DNA from: Brevibacterium sanguinis
GTDB lineage: Bacteria; Actinomycetota; Actinomycetes; Actinomycetales; Brevibacteriaceae
DNA: 64,000 bases
Direction: 5' to 3'
Assembly: GCF_003315415.1 (NCBI RefSeq)
Contig: NZ_QNSB01000005.1
Span: forward strand, 62,001 to 126,000
Part shown: positions 17,039-26,519 of the stretch, one piece after another
Numbering within the stretch: position 1 is the first letter of the stretch
Layout: each line of letters begins with the position of its first letter
Notes under the pieces: model-generated
What the model was told of the DNA's origin: nothing
Seen by the model: only the letters and a program-made list of their open reading frames with translations
The model's database searches: none
Program-made: the position numbers and the translations under genes

Positions 17039-18034
17039 TCAGGCCCCGCCCGGGGTCGCGGTGGACTCAGAGGCCGTCGGAGCGGGAGAGATCCCCGAAC
17101 CGGTGAGCTTGCGCAGCGCCACGATCCCCGCATCGCGTTCGGCGATGAGGTCGCTGATCGTGCGCTCGCCGCTCTCCTCCTCGCACCCGGCCACGACGTC
17201 ATCGCGGAGCGCCTGGGTGAGCTCCGGTGCGGTCAGCCGCGTCCACGGGGATTTGAGCGACGGCCCGAAGTGGTCGAGCATGTGGGCCATTCCGCCCTCA
17301 CCGCCGGCGAGGTGGAAGGTGAGCATCGGCCCGTGGAAGGGCCAGCGCAGCCCGGGTCCGTCGGTGATCGAGCGGTCGATCTGCTCGACGGTGGCCTCAC
17401 CGTTGTCGATCATGTGCAGGGCCTCGCGCCACAGCGCCTCCTGCAGCCGATTGGCGATGAAGCCGGGGACCTCGCGGTCCATCCTGATCACCGATTTGCC
17501 GATGCGGGTGTAGAAGGCCGCCGCCCAGTCGACTGCCTCCTGGGAGGAGCGCTCCCCGCCGACGACCTCGACGAGGGGGATGAGGTAGGGCGGATTGAAC
17601 GGGTGGCCGACGACGAAGCGGTCGGCGTGGGTGACCTCGGTGGCCATCTCCGTCATCGCGTAGCCGGAGGTCGACGAGCCGATGACGACGCCCGGGTCGC
17701 ACACGGCGTCGAGGTCGGCGAAGAGGCGGCGCTTGAGGTCGAGGTCCTCGGGAGCCGACTCCTGGACGAAGCCGGCTCCGGCGACCGCCTCGGCGAGATC
17801 GGTGTGGACCGACCACGCGTCCTTGTCGGCGCCGTCGACCATGTCGAGTTCGGCCAGCGCGGGCCAGGCGGCGTCGATGAGCCGGGCGAGCCTCTCCCCG
17901 GCGACCGGGGACGGGTCCCAGACGCGCACGGTGTAGCCGCGGGCGAGGAAGTAGGCGGCCCACCCGCCTCCGATCGTGCCGGCTCCGACGCACGTGATCG
18001 TCGTGATGTCCTGCGGCGAGGGGAAGGCGCTCAC
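17039..18034 (-). CDS. L-carnitine dehydrogenase (3-hydroxyacyl-CoA dehydrogenase family)
   Basis: 331 residues from GTG 18034, overlapping the cleavage-enzyme stop (GTGA). The N-terminal NAD-binding fold reads '[20 protein letters not shown]' (G-x-G-x-x-G). '[19 protein letters not shown]' is the catalytic-domain signature of 3-hydroxyacyl-CoA dehydrogenases, with the essential His, and '[19 protein letters not shown]' is the dimer helix. Carnitine dehydrogenases are a free-acid branch of this family and oxidise the 3-hydroxyl of L-carnitine with NAD+. The neighbouring cleavage enzyme, thioesterase and quaternary-amine transporter support this over a CoA-ester substrate. Confidence 0.88.
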   Translation of the reverse strand: MSAFPSPQDITTITCVGAGTIGGGWAAYFLARGYTVRVWDPSPVAGERLARLIDAAWPALAELDMVDGADKDAWSVHTDLAEAVAGAGFVQESAPEDLDLKRRLFADLDAVCDPGVVIGSSTSGYAMTEMATEVTHADRFVVGHPFNPPYLIPLVEVVGGERSSQEAVDWAAAFYTRIGKSVIRMDREVPGFIANRLQEALWREALHMIDNGEATVEQIDRSITDGPGLRWPFHGPMLTFHLAGGEGGMAHMLDHFGPSLKSPWTRLTAPELTQALRDDVVAGCEEESGERTISDLIAERDAGIVALRKLTGSGISPAPTASESTATPGGA

Positions 18035-18942
18035 AGATCGGCTCCCGTCGCCGTGGGGACCTGGACCCTGAGGTTGAGGATCTCGCGGGCCTCGGCGGGG
18101 GTCGCGACCTGGGCGCCGAGGCTCTCGATGATCGTCACCGCGCGATCGGTCAGCGACTCGTTCGTCGCCTTGACGCCCTTGGCCAGGTAGAGGTTGTCCT
18201 CGAGGCCGACGCGGGCATGCCCTCCGGCGAGCACCGACTGGGCGACCCACGGAAGCTGGTCGCGGCCGATCGCGAACGAGGTGAACTCCGCCCCCTGCGG
18301 GAGCATGTTCACCATCGCGTGGAGCAGTCCCGCGTCGACCGGGGCGCCGTAGGGGATGCCCATGCACAGCTGGTAGAGCGGCGGGGGGTCGATGAGGCCC
18401 TCCTCGACGAGGACGTTGGCGAACCACAGGTTGCCGGTGTCGAAGATCTCGAGCTCGGGACGGACGCCGAGCGTCTGGATCCGCTTCGAGCCCTCCCGGA
18501 GCATGTCGGGGGTGGACACGTAGATGTTCGAGCCCTCGCCGAAGTTGAGGGAGCCGCAGTCGAGGGTGCAGATCTCGGGAAGGAGCTCCTCGACGTGGGG
18601 CAGCCGGTCGAGGGCGTTGACGAGGTCGGTGCCCGGCATGTGAGAGGTCGGGTCCTGGGGGTCGATGACGAGGTCCCCGCCCATGCCGGCGGTGAGGTTG
18701 ATGACCGGGTCGACGTCCGATTCGCGGATCAGGCGGACGACTTCGCGGTAGTGGGCGACCTCGCGCGAGCCCTGCTTCGTCTCGAGGTCGCGGACATGGA
18801 TGTGGACGACCGAGGCGCCGGCGCGAGCGGCCGCGATCGCATCGGAGGCGATCTCCTCGGGCGTGACCGGGACGTGTTCGCTCTTGTGCGTGGTGTCACC
18901 GGCGCCGGTGACCGCGCAGGTGAGGATGACCTTGCGATTCAT
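18031..18942 (-). CDS. beta-keto acid cleavage enzyme (BKACE, DUF849), probable 3-dehydrocarnitine:acetyl-CoA transferase
   Basis: 303 residues. It opens with '[18 protein letters not shown]', the DUF849 start, followed by the metal-binding '[17 protein letters not shown]' (H-x-H). '[18 protein letters not shown]' and '[14 protein letters not shown]' are further family blocks; the latter carries the catalytic-site Glu. BKACE enzymes use Zn to cleave a beta-keto acid with acetyl-CoA, giving acetoacetate and a new CoA ester. In this operon the substrate is most likely 3-dehydrocarnitine. Start ATG 18942 overlaps the regulator stop. Confidence 0.9.
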   Translation of the reverse strand: MNRKVILTCAVTGAGDTTHKSEHVPVTPEEIASDAIAAARAGASVVHIHVRDLETKQGSREVAHYREVVRLIRESDVDPVINLTAGMGGDLVIDPQDPTSHMPGTDLVNALDRLPHVEELLPEICTLDCGSLNFGEGSNIYVSTPDMLREGSKRIQTLGVRPELEIFDTGNLWFANVLVEEGLIDPPPLYQLCMGIPYGAPVDAGLLHAMVNMLPQGAEFTSFAIGRDQLPWVAQSVLAGGHARVGLEDNLYLAKGVKATNESLTDRAVTIIESLGAQVATPAEAREILNLRVQVPTATGADL

Positions 18943-19808
18943 TGTGACTCCTTATCAGGGGTGGTGAAGATGGAACGGTCGAGATAGGCGGACAGTCGTC
19001 TGCGGAACGTGGAGACGTCGAGGACCCCGGTGAGGACCTTGACGCCGAGTCCGTCGAGCAGGGAGGTGAGCTCGTCGGTCATCTCAGCGCTGTCGCGGCG
19101 GCGGACGACGCCGGCGGCCTGCCCGTCCTCCAGCGTCGCCCGCACGGTCCGCGACCACCGGTCATAGCTGGCGTGGTAGTCAGGCACCGAGGTGTTCTCC
19201 AGCGTCAGCCGGCTCCACATCTGCAGCCAGATCGACCACTCGCTGCGCGCCGTCCGGCCGATCGGCGACTGCAGCTCGAGCAGCCGGCGCAGCCTGCGCT
19301 TCGGATCGGGGATGTCGCCGAGCCAGGCGATCTGCCGGTCGAAGGCGAGTTTGACCGAATAGCCCAGCGTGGCGTCGAAGAGGGCGGACTTGTTGGGGAA
19401 GTAGTAGTGGATGCTCGCACTCGAGACACCCGCCGCGGCGGCGACATCGGCGATCCGCACCGAGTCGTAGCCGTGCCGGGCGAAGAGGTCCCAGGCGGTC
19501 TCGACGATGATGCGCCGCGGCGTCGGATCATCGTCGCCCGCCCCGTCACCGGTCCGCCCGGACAGCGCGGGCGGGGGCGCGGAGACCGTGGAATCCTCGC
19601 CGAGCAGCCACGCCACGGTCACTCCCGTGGCCGTGGCGATGGCGACGAGCTCCGCGGCCGTGAATCGACGGCGCCCGGCCAGCGACTTCGACAGCTTCGA
19701 TTCGTCGATGCCGATGCCGGTCGCGAGCTGACGCTGGGACAGTCCGCTGGAGACGATCGCCTGCTTCGCGCGGGCGGCCGTCGGCTGGGCGTGAGCGGCG
19801 GTGGTCAT
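18939..19808 (-). CDS. XRE-TetR fusion transcriptional regulator of the carnitine operon
   Basis: 289 residues with two DNA-binding domains in one chain. Residues ~15-70 form an XRE/Cro-type HTH ('[20 protein letters not shown]', '[20 protein letters not shown]'). After a Pro/Gly linker, residues ~97-145 form a TetR HTH ('[20 protein letters not shown]', then '[17 protein letters not shown]'), followed by a TetR ligand/dimer domain. ATG 19808 is 7 bases after a TAGGCT -10 box. It is the first gene of the operon and overlaps the cleavage-enzyme start, so it is probably autoregulated through the palindrome just upstream. The effector, perhaps carnitine or a CoA ester, is not known. Confidence 0.9.
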   Translation of the reverse strand: MTTAAHAQPTAARAKQAIVSSGLSQRQLATGIGIDESKLSKSLAGRRRFTAAELVAIATATGVTVAWLLGEDSTVSAPPPALSGRTGDGAGDDDPTPRRIIVETAWDLFARHGYDSVRIADVAAAAGVSSASIHYYFPNKSALFDATLGYSVKLAFDRQIAWLGDIPDPKRRLRRLLELQSPIGRTARSEWSIWLQMWSRLTLENTSVPDYHASYDRWSRTVRATLEDGQAAGVVRRRDSAEMTDELTSLLDGLGVKVLTGVLDVSTFRRRLSAYLDRSIFTTPDKESQ

Positions 19809-19815
19809 GGTGGAG

Positions 19816-19821
19816 AGCCTA
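19816..19821 (-). promoter_or_regulatory. -10 box of carnitine operon, leaderless
   Basis: On the minus strand TAGGCT ends 7 bases before ATG 19808. The operator palindrome lies 8 bases further upstream, across the spacer and -35 region. Confidence 0.5.
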
Positions 19822-19828
19822 GGCGAGA

Positions 19829-19845
19829 CTTGCGAGGATCGCAAG
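19829..19845. promoter_or_regulatory. palindromic operator CTTGCGA-N3-TCGCAAG
   Basis: Perfect 7-base arms with a 3-base centre. It starts 21 bases upstream of the regulator start codon and covers the expected spacer and -35 of its promoter. This is the layout of a repressor site for an autoregulated TetR-type protein. Confidence 0.7.
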
Positions 19846-20034
19846 CATTTCTGACAGGAAATCAGTCGGTCCGCAAGTGGGATGCGCCGGCGATGCTCCG
19901 ACGGCGGTCCGGTGCGGTGAGCCGCCGGCGGAGCTCGCCGGTCGGCGGCGACTCGCGCGAGTGTGACGGGGGACACTGTAGTCTGTCCTCGACCGCACCC
20001 AGCCGTGACCACGTCCACGCACCCGGAGGGCCCC

Positions 20035-21408
20035 ATGAACGACGATCGTCATTCCCGCATGCACCAGGTCTCCGACGAGTCGAGGAACCTCGTCAACCTC
20101 GTCCTCGACTATTCGCGTCGTCGTACGCTCGCGGTCGACACCCCGCTCGATCGTCCGACGACGGAGGCCGAGCTCAACCGCCTCGCCGGACCGACGATCG
20201 GCGAGGAGGGGATCGGCTCGGCCCGGGCGCTGGCGATCTTCGAGCACATCTTCGCGCCGGCGTGCATCACGACGGATCATCCGAAGTATCTGTCGTTCAT
20301 CCCCAGCGCACCGACGAAAGCGGCGATCGCCTTCGACCTCGTCGTGTCCGCGAGCGCACTCTACGGGGGCTCCTGGCTCGAGGGCGCCGGCGTCATCCAC
20401 GCCGAGAACGAGGTCCTCACCTGGCTGGCGGGAGAGTTCGGACTGCCGGCCGGGGCCGGCGGGGTCTTCGTCCAGGGCGGGACGATCGGCAACCTCTCGG
20501 CGCTCGTCGCCGCGCGCGAGGCCCGCAAGGCCACGACCACCGCACGCTCCTCGGACCGGTGGGTGATCGTGTGCAGCGCCGAGGCCCACTCGTCGATCGC
20601 CTCGGCGGCCGAGGTGATGGACGTCGACGTGGCGCCCGTCGTCACCGGTGAGGACGGGCGCCTGCGCGCCCCTGGTGTGCGGGCGGCGCTCGAGGAGCAC
20701 GGCGATGCCGTCATCGCCGTCGTCGCCACCGCCGGGACGACGAACTTCGGCACGATCGACGACATCGCCTCGATCGCGGAGCTCAAGGAGGAGTTCGACT
20801 TCTGGCTCCATGTCGACGGCGCCTACGGTCTGGCGGGGATGCTCTCGCCTCTGGCCCGGCACCGGTTCGCCGGCGTCGAGGCCGCCGACTCCCTCGTCGT
20901 CGACCCCCACAAGTGGCTGTTCGCCCCGTTCGACGCGTGCGCGCTGATCTACCGCGATCCCACGAGCGGTCGGCGTGCGCACACCCAGCGGGCGGAGTAC
21001 CTCGACACCCTGACGGAGACCGACGACTGGAGCCCCTCGGACTACGCCATCCAGCTGACCCGGCGCCCGCGCGGGCTGCCCCTGTGGTTCTCCCTGGCCA
21101 GCTATGGCGCCCAGACCTATCGCGAGGCGATCTCCCACTCGATCGAGCTCGCGCGGGAGATCGCCTCGGAGATCAGGCGGCGGCCCGGGCTGCGGCTGGT
21201 GCGGGAGCCGGAGCTGTCCGTCGTCGTGTTCGAACGCGACGGCTGGGAGCGAGCCGATTACGACCGGTGGTCGGAGAGGCTCCTCGACGACCAGCGGGCC
21301 TTCGTCGTGCCGAGCTCGCACCGCGGTCGACCGAACGCCCGGTTCGCCATCGTCAACCCGCTGACGACGTTCGACGATCTCGTCGACATCCTCGACACGA
21401 TGGAGTGA
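20035..21408 (+). CDS. PLP-dependent amino acid decarboxylase (group II)
   Basis: 457 residues. The PLP lysine is Lys293 in 'VVDPHKWLFAPFDACAL', the group II decarboxylase signature. 'FVQGGTIGNLSALVAARE' and 'FWLHVDGAYGLAGML' (Asp binding the pyridine N) are also typical. The GGAGGG motif precedes ATG 20035. The family covers glutamate, aromatic amino acid, histidine and diaminobutyrate decarboxylases; the sequence alone does not settle the substrate. An amine oxidase and an aldehyde dehydrogenase are encoded convergently next to it, so an amine such as tyramine or phenethylamine is an attractive product. Confidence 0.9.
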   Translation: MNDDRHSRMHQVSDESRNLVNLVLDYSRRRTLAVDTPLDRPTTEAELNRLAGPTIGEEGIGSARALAIFEHIFAPACITTDHPKYLSFIPSAPTKAAIAFDLVVSASALYGGSWLEGAGVIHAENEVLTWLAGEFGLPAGAGGVFVQGGTIGNLSALVAAREARKATTTARSSDRWVIVCSAEAHSSIASAAEVMDVDVAPVVTGEDGRLRAPGVRAALEEHGDAVIAVVATAGTTNFGTIDDIASIAELKEEFDFWLHVDGAYGLAGMLSPLARHRFAGVEAADSLVVDPHKWLFAPFDACALIYRDPTSGRRAHTQRAEYLDTLTETDDWSPSDYAIQLTRRPRGLPLWFSLASYGAQTYREAISHSIELAREIASEIRRRPGLRLVREPELSVVVFERDGWERADYDRWSERLLDDQRAFVVPSSHRGRPNARFAIVNPLTTFDDLVDILDTME

Positions 21409-21418
21409 TGCTCCCGGC

Positions 21419-22831
21419 TCAGCCGCTGATCACCTGCGGCTCGGCGACGGCCTTGAGCCCTTCGACGCCGAACTCGCGGCCGTAGCCGGACTGCTTCATC
21501 CCGCCGAAGGGCACCATCGGGTGGAGTCCGCCGTGGGAGTTGATCCACACGGTCCCCGCTTCGAGCCGGGCCGCGACCCGCTTGGCCTCCTCGCGGTCGT
21601 TCGACCACACCGAGGCTCCGAGGCCGACCTCGAGCTCGTTGGCCAGGGCGACCGCCTCGTCGATGTCCGAGTAGCGGATGATCGGCAGCGCGGGGCCGAA
21701 CTGCTCCTCGACGACGAGTTCCGCGTGCGGGTCGATGTCGGCGATGAGCGTCGTCGGGTAGAAGTGCCCGGGGGACTGCGGATCGGGGTCGCCGCCGAGG
21801 ACCACCCGGGCGCCCGAGGACTTCGCCGCCTCGACGAGGCGGTCGACGATGTCGTACTGCGCCCGGTTCTGCAGGGGACCGAGCAGGTTGTCCTCGTCGA
21901 GGCCGACGCCCATGGGGACGGTCCGCGCGAAATCGCTGAGGGCGGTGACCACCTCGTCATAGACGGAGTCGTGGACGTAGAGGCGCTTGAGGGCCGCGCA
22001 CGTCTGGCCGGTGTTGATGAACGCGCCCCAGAACAGTCCCTCGGCGATCGCCGCGGGATCGACATCGGGAAGGACCACGCCTGCGTCGTTGCCGCCGAGC
22101 TCGAGGGTGAGCCGGGTGACGTTGTCGGCGCTGGCGGCGATGATCTGCTTGCCCACGGGCGTCGATCCCGTGAACATCACCTTCGCGACCTTGGCGCTCT
22201 GGGTCAGGGCCGCGCCCACGACCGAGCCCTTGCCGGGGACGACGGTGAGCACCCCGGCGGGCAGCACCTGGTTGAGCACGGCGACGAGTGCCATGACGGA
22301 CAGGGTCGTCGACTCCGCGGGCTTGATGACGACGGTGTTGCCCATGCGCAGTGAGGGCGCGATCTGCCAGATCGAGATCATCATCGGCCAGTTCCAGGGC
22401 GAGATCGCCCCGACCACGCCGAGCGGTCGGTAGACCAGTTCGGCATGTCCGGATTCGTCGTCGAGGATGACCCCGCCGGGCAGCTGGGTGTCCGCGGCCG
22501 CCTGCGTCCACACCGAGCAGGCGCCGACCTCGAAGCGGGCGTTGGGTCCGTTGAGGGGCTTGCCCTGCTCGCGGGAGAGCAGCTGGGCCAGCGGCTCGGC
22601 GGCGGCGTCGATCGCGTCGGCGGCGCGGTGGAGGTAGATGGTGCGCTCGGCGTCGTCGAGGGCCGCCCATCGTCGCTGTGCGGCACTCGCGGCGTCGAGC
22701 GCGGATTCGAGGTCGTCGAGCCCCTGGACGGGGGCGTGGCCGATGAGCTCGCCCGTCGCCGGGTCGCGGACTTCGCGGGCGTCGGGGTCGGTCGAGGTCA
22801 CGGCGGCGAGCAGGCTGTCATAGGTGTTCAT
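21419..22831 (-). CDS. NAD(P)+-dependent aldehyde dehydrogenase
   Basis: 470 residues, standard length. Nucleophile Cys278 lies in 'FINTGQTCAALKRLYV' and the catalytic Glu in 'LTLELGGNDAG'. 'PWNWPMMISIWQIAPSLRMG' and 'KPAESTTLSVMAL' form the cofactor pocket, and 'FTGSTPVGKQI' is the Rossmann glycine region. The start overlaps the amine oxidase stop (ATGA), so it should oxidise the aldehyde released by that enzyme to a carboxylic acid. Aromatic or aliphatic substrate cannot be told from sequence. Confidence 0.93.
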   Translation of the reverse strand: MNTYDSLLAAVTSTDPDAREVRDPATGELIGHAPVQGLDDLESALDAASAAQRRWAALDDAERTIYLHRAADAIDAAAEPLAQLLSREQGKPLNGPNARFEVGACSVWTQAAADTQLPGGVILDDESGHAELVYRPLGVVGAISPWNWPMMISIWQIAPSLRMGNTVVIKPAESTTLSVMALVAVLNQVLPAGVLTVVPGKGSVVGAALTQSAKVAKVMFTGSTPVGKQIIAASADNVTRLTLELGGNDAGVVLPDVDPAAIAEGLFWGAFINTGQTCAALKRLYVHDSVYDEVVTALSDFARTVPMGVGLDEDNLLGPLQNRAQYDIVDRLVEAAKSSGARVVLGGDPDPQSPGHFYPTTLIADIDPHAELVVEEQFGPALPIIRYSDIDEAVALANELEVGLGASVWSNDREEAKRVAARLEAGTVWINSHGGLHPMVPFGGMKQSGYGREFGVEGLKAVAEPQVISG

Positions 22832-24873
22832 CGGTTCTCCTCTGGGGTGTCGGTCGATGGCGTGGAGCAGCAGGAACCGGTGGGCGGGCCCGCCTCGGCG
22901 GCAGCGGAGTGCCGGCCTCCGTCGTCGGGGTCGGCGGGCAGGTCCATGGCGGGGTTGCGGTCGAGGAATCCGTGCGGTTTGAACCAGAAGCCGGAGTAGT
23001 CGACGGGCATGATCGGCCAGTCCTCGGTCCGGGGGATGTGGGTGGGGCCGAAGACGTGCCAGAGGACGAGGTCCTCACCGTCGAGGCTGCGATCCCGGCT
23101 CGTCCAGTCCGGCAGTCCTGCCCCCGGGGCGTGCGCATTGGGGTAGTCGCCGGCCGGGTAGAGCTCGTCGGGAGCGTACCGGGTCCCCCACAGGTGGTGG
23201 GTGGCGAAGGTCGCGCGGCCGTGGACCGTCGACTCGGGCTGGGCGGCGAGCACGCCCCGACCCTCGGGGATGAGCCAGTAGGCGGTGGGCCTGCCGACGT
23301 GGTTCCTCCGGTGGCCGGAGCGGACCTCCCATACCCGGTTGGTGGCGCCGTTGGCCAGGCGCCTGGCCTCGCTCTCGCTCCTCAGCTGAGTGTCCGTCCA
23401 GGTGAACGCATTGCCATAGGGGTTGTCGGGCCCCATCGGGACGCCTGCGGTCTCGATCTCGTGGAGTGTGTTGTCCGGCCCGTCGATGTCGACGTCGATG
23501 CGGGCGCAGAACAGGTGCTGGTGGACGGGGGTGAAGATCCCGGGGGCGATCTCCGTGCGATGGGGGTCGGTGCTGCCGGGGATGCCGGCGCCGGCGAAGA
23601 CGATGCCGGTGGCCTTCGCCTCGACCTGGATCGAGCCGTCGAGGTAGAAGTACCAGAAGAACCCGTAGTCGTAGTTGCCGACGGTGGAGAAGTAGCTGAT
23701 GACGAGTCGGCGGCTGCGTCGGGTCTCGGGTCCGGCGTCGAGGTCGGTGTGCTTGTAGAGGATGCCGTAGTCCTCTTCGTGCATGCACACCGCCTGCGGG
23801 ATCTTCACCGGGTGGCCGTGGTCGTCGGGGACGAAGGCGTCGAAGTAGTGGATGACGCCGAGGCAGTCGCAGCCCAGTGACAGGGAGTTCGCGTTCTTGC
23901 CCAGGAGGTATTCGCCGGCGTCGAAGTAGCTGATCCAGTACCGGCTCGTCGAGGTGTCACCGTAGGGCACGACCATCTCGGGCACGCTGGCGCGGTGGGC
24001 GACGGACCGGTCCTCGCCGCCGTCGGCGAAGGTGATCTGGTTGAGGACGAGGCCCTCCTGCTGGGTGAATCCGACTCGGAACGTCCAGTTCTCCCACTGC
24101 ACCCGGCTGCCGTCGACGGAGAAGCTCGGTCCCTCGGGCTGGGTGATCTCGATCGGCTTGAGACTCGTCCGGGCCGGACCGCGGGTGCGCAGCGTGTAGT
24201 CCCCGGACTCCTCGGGCACGGGGATCTCACCCTCGTCGTCGATCCGCACGACCTCCCGGGAGGTGAGGTCGACGTGGACGACGAGGCCCTCGATGGGATG
24301 GGCCCAGGGGTTGTCGCCGGGGTGGAACCGCAGGTACGTGTGGGAGCGGACGAGGCGCCTGCCCACTTCGTCCTCGCGGCCGAAGAACCCCGGCGCGAGC
24401 GGCGAGCAGAATGCCAGCTCCATGTGCTCGGCGAGGCCGCGGCGCCGCATCGCCGCCTGCCATTCGGGCGAGGCCTTGACGATCGCCTCGGCGTCGGCGT
24501 ACTCCTCGAACAGGTACTGGGGCTGACCGTAGGGGTCCTCGGTGTTCGTCAGCACCTCATAGGACTCGACCGCCTGGCGGTCGAGGGACACGATCGCCTC
24601 GGCGGCGTGCCCGCTCGACCTCTCGAGCAGGGTCACCTTGATCCGCCGGTCCAGCGGGTCGCCGGGCCTCCAGCGGGCCAGGGCGTCTTTGGGCGGGTCG
24701 ACGGCGAGCATCCGGGGCACGCGGGTGTCGTCGTGGAAGCGGCCGGCGTCGACGAGCACCTGTCGAGCCCGCGCGATCTCGTCCGCGGTGAGGGGGTCGA
24801 GGGGATGAGCGGCCTGGAGGGGAGTGGTCACCCGTTTGCCGTGGGTGTGGGTGGAGTCCGGATTGTGCGTCAT
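22828..24873 (-). CDS. copper-containing primary amine oxidase (TPQ enzyme)
   Basis: 681 residues. Tyr401 in 'VGNYDYGFFWYFYLDG' is the tyrosine that self-oxidises to topaquinone (N-Y-D/E). The catalytic base is Asp318 in 'YWISYFDAGEYLLG'. Copper ligands include the pair in 'FTPVHQHLFCARIDVDIDG' and a third His in 'HGRATFATHHLWG' or the later 'LWHVFGPTHIPRTEDWP'. The enzyme converts a primary amine, oxygen and water to an aldehyde, ammonia and hydrogen peroxide. It resembles the Arthrobacter phenethylamine oxidase type, without a signal peptide, so it is probably cytoplasmic. It forms an operon with the aldehyde dehydrogenase. Confidence 0.95.
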   Translation of the reverse strand: MTHNPDSTHTHGKRVTTPLQAAHPLDPLTADEIARARQVLVDAGRFHDDTRVPRMLAVDPPKDALARWRPGDPLDRRIKVTLLERSSGHAAEAIVSLDRQAVESYEVLTNTEDPYGQPQYLFEEYADAEAIVKASPEWQAAMRRRGLAEHMELAFCSPLAPGFFGREDEVGRRLVRSHTYLRFHPGDNPWAHPIEGLVVHVDLTSREVVRIDDEGEIPVPEESGDYTLRTRGPARTSLKPIEITQPEGPSFSVDGSRVQWENWTFRVGFTQQEGLVLNQITFADGGEDRSVAHRASVPEMVVPYGDTSTSRYWISYFDAGEYLLGKNANSLSLGCDCLGVIHYFDAFVPDDHGHPVKIPQAVCMHEEDYGILYKHTDLDAGPETRRSRRLVISYFSTVGNYDYGFFWYFYLDGSIQVEAKATGIVFAGAGIPGSTDPHRTEIAPGIFTPVHQHLFCARIDVDIDGPDNTLHEIETAGVPMGPDNPYGNAFTWTDTQLRSESEARRLANGATNRVWEVRSGHRRNHVGRPTAYWLIPEGRGVLAAQPESTVHGRATFATHHLWGTRYAPDELYPAGDYPNAHAPGAGLPDWTSRDRSLDGEDLVLWHVFGPTHIPRTEDWPIMPVDYSGFWFKPHGFLDRNPAMDLPADPDDGGRHSAAAEAGPPTGSCCSTPSTDTPEENR

Positions 24874-25004
24874 CGAACACGTCCTTGATGCGTTGCGGTG
24901 TCAGTGCCTGACCCCAGCATAGGGTCAGCGGCCGCGCACCGCCTTTGTCTGCGCGTGCACGGTCCATGACGACCGGCGCACGGCCCTCCCCGGCCGGCCG
25001 CGGA

Positions 25005-25682
25005 TCAATCGGCCTCGCGGGTGCGCAGCTCGACGGTGAAGGCAGGCAGCAGGGCTCCGGTGACGGGTCCGATGGTCACCGCGTAGAGGGCGGTGCCGAT
25101 GCCCACCACCCCACCGAGGAGCCAGCCGACAGCGACGACGCCGATCTCGATGAGCGTGCGCACGAGGCGGATCGACCTGCCGGTGACCCGTGAGAGGCCG
25201 GTCATCAGCCCGTCGCGGGGTCCGGGTCCGAACTGCGAGCCGATGTACATCGCCGAGGCGACGCCGTTGAGGACGATCCCGCCGAGGAGGAGGACGATGG
25301 CCCACCCCAGCTCCTCGGGTCGGGGGAGGAACAGGAGAGTGAGGTCGAGGGCGGGGCCGATGAGCACGGCGTTGAGGATCGTGCCGAGTCCCGGCTGCTG
25401 CTTCAGCGGGATCCACAGGAACAGCACGACGAGCGCGGTGATCGTGATGATGGTGCCGAACGTCAGCGGCACATGCCGCAGGATCCCCGAGTGGAGGACG
25501 TCCCAGGGGATCATCCCGAGGCCGGAGTTGACGATCATCGCCATCGACGCCCCGTAGAGGTACAGGCCGACGAGCAGCTGGACGAGCCGCCGGGGGAGGC
25601 GGCCCCCGCGCAGCTGCGCGAGCGCGCTGACGTTGGCGAGCTCGCGGCGAGGCGGCTGAGCCGGGGTCGGGGAGGAGGGCAT
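25005..25682 (-). CDS. YczE/YyaS/YitT-type integral membrane protein
   Basis: 225 residues from ATG 25682. The first membrane segment carries the YczE signature 'LYGASMAMIVNSGLGMIPWD', followed by 'VLHSGI'. About five helices follow, and 'GPRDGLMTGLSRVTGRSIRL' is a conserved cytoplasmic loop. YczE in Bacillus affects surfactin synthesis by an unknown mechanism; no transport function is shown. The gene diverges from the PLP-homeostasis gene, sharing a 63-base promoter region. Confidence 0.85.
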   Translation of the reverse strand: MPSSPTPAQPPRRELANVSALAQLRGGRLPRRLVQLLVGLYLYGASMAMIVNSGLGMIPWDVLHSGILRHVPLTFGTIITITALVVLFLWIPLKQQPGLGTILNAVLIGPALDLTLLFLPRPEELGWAIVLLLGGIVLNGVASAMYIGSQFGPGPRDGLMTGLSRVTGRSIRLVRTLIEIGVVAVGWLLGGVVGIGTALYAVTIGPVTGALLPAFTVELRTREAD

Positions 25683-25733
25683 GGGAGACCTTCTGCGGTG
25701 ATCGGGGGAGTCGGGGCGGGCGCGCCGGATGAG

Positions 25734-25739
25734 TACCAT
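25734..25739 (+). promoter_or_regulatory. -10 box of PLPBP-fluC operon, leaderless
   Basis: TACCAT ends 6 bases before ATG 25746; no Shine-Dalgarno precedes the codon. Confidence 0.5.
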
Positions 25740-25745
25740 GATCTC

Positions 25746-26519
25746 ATGAGCAGTGACGACGGTCTTCACCACGATTCCGACTTCCACACCGCCCGCAGCG
25801 TCGAGGAGTTCAGGGCCAACCTCGCCGAGGTGAGCCGGCGGATCGCGGCGGCGGCTCAGCGGGCGGGCCGCGACGCCTCCGAGGTCGAGCTGCTGCCGGT
25901 GAGCAAGACCGTCGAGCAGGAGCGGATCAGGCTCGCGGTCGCTGCCGGGTGCCGGAAGTTCGGGGAGAACAAGGTCCAGGAGGCGTTCCGCAAGTCCGAG
26001 GAGATGGCTGACCTCGCCCTCGACTGGGCGGTCATCGGGCATCTGCAGTCGAACAAGGCCAAGGACGTCGTGAGGTTCGCGTCCGAGTTCCAGGCCCTCG
26101 ACCGGATCAAGGTCGCCGCCGCCCTCGACCGCAGGCTTGAGGCAGCCGGACGCAGCCTCGACGTGTATGTGCAGGTCAACACCTCGGCGGAGGACTCGAA
26201 GTTCGGGATGCCGCCCGAGGAGCTGCCCGGGTTCCTCTCCCGGCTGCCGCAGTTCGAGACCCTGCGAGTCAAGGGACTGATGACCCTGGCGGTCTTCTCC
26301 TCCGACACCGAGCGGGTCCGCACCTGCTTCGAGCTCCTGCGGACCCTGCGCGACCGGGCGCTCGAGACCGATCCCGCACTCATCGGGGGCGGGCTGCTGT
26401 CCATGGGGATGTCGGGCGACTTCGAGATCGCGATCGAGGAGGGGGCGAACTGCGTCCGCGTGGGTCAGGCGATCTTCGGGCGACGAGCCGTGCCCGACAG
26501 CCACTACTGGCCCGAGTGA
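25746..26519 (+). CDS. PLP homeostasis protein (YggS/PLPBP family)
   Basis: 257 residues. The PLP-binding lysine is Lys54 in 'VELLPVSKTVEQERI'. 'KFGENKVQEAFRKSEEM', 'WAVIGHLQSNKAKDVV' and 'LLSMGMSGDFEIAIEEGAN' are all invariant family blocks, ending in 'VRVGQAIFGRR'. The fold is like alanine racemase domain I, and the protein buffers free pyridoxal phosphate and amino-acid pools. A short acidic N-terminal extension (~18 residues) is present. Its stop overlaps the fluoride-channel start (GTGA), an unusual partner; in many bacteria the gene sits near division genes or proC instead. Confidence 0.95.
   Translation: MSSDDGLHHDSDFHTARSVEEFRANLAEVSRRIAAAAQRAGRDASEVELLPVSKTVEQERIRLAVAAGCRKFGENKVQEAFRKSEEMADLALDWAVIGHLQSNKAKDVVRFASEFQALDRIKVAAALDRRLEAAGRSLDVYVQVNTSAEDSKFGMPPEELPGFLSRLPQFETLRVKGLMTLAVFSSDTERVRTCFELLRTLRDRALETDPALIGGGLLSMGMSGDFEIAIEEGANCVRVGQAIFGRRAVPDSHYWPE

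Noticed and set aside
14449..17106. 885-codon open frame on the plus strand
   Set aside because: It is antisense to the BCCT transporter and thioesterase genes, is rich in Asp/Glu/Gly/Arg/His as expected for a shadow frame at this GC content, and shows no domain.
25683..25745. fluoride riboswitch before the channel operon
   Set aside because: The gap is 63 bases and the plus-strand transcript appears leaderless, leaving no room for the aptamer.
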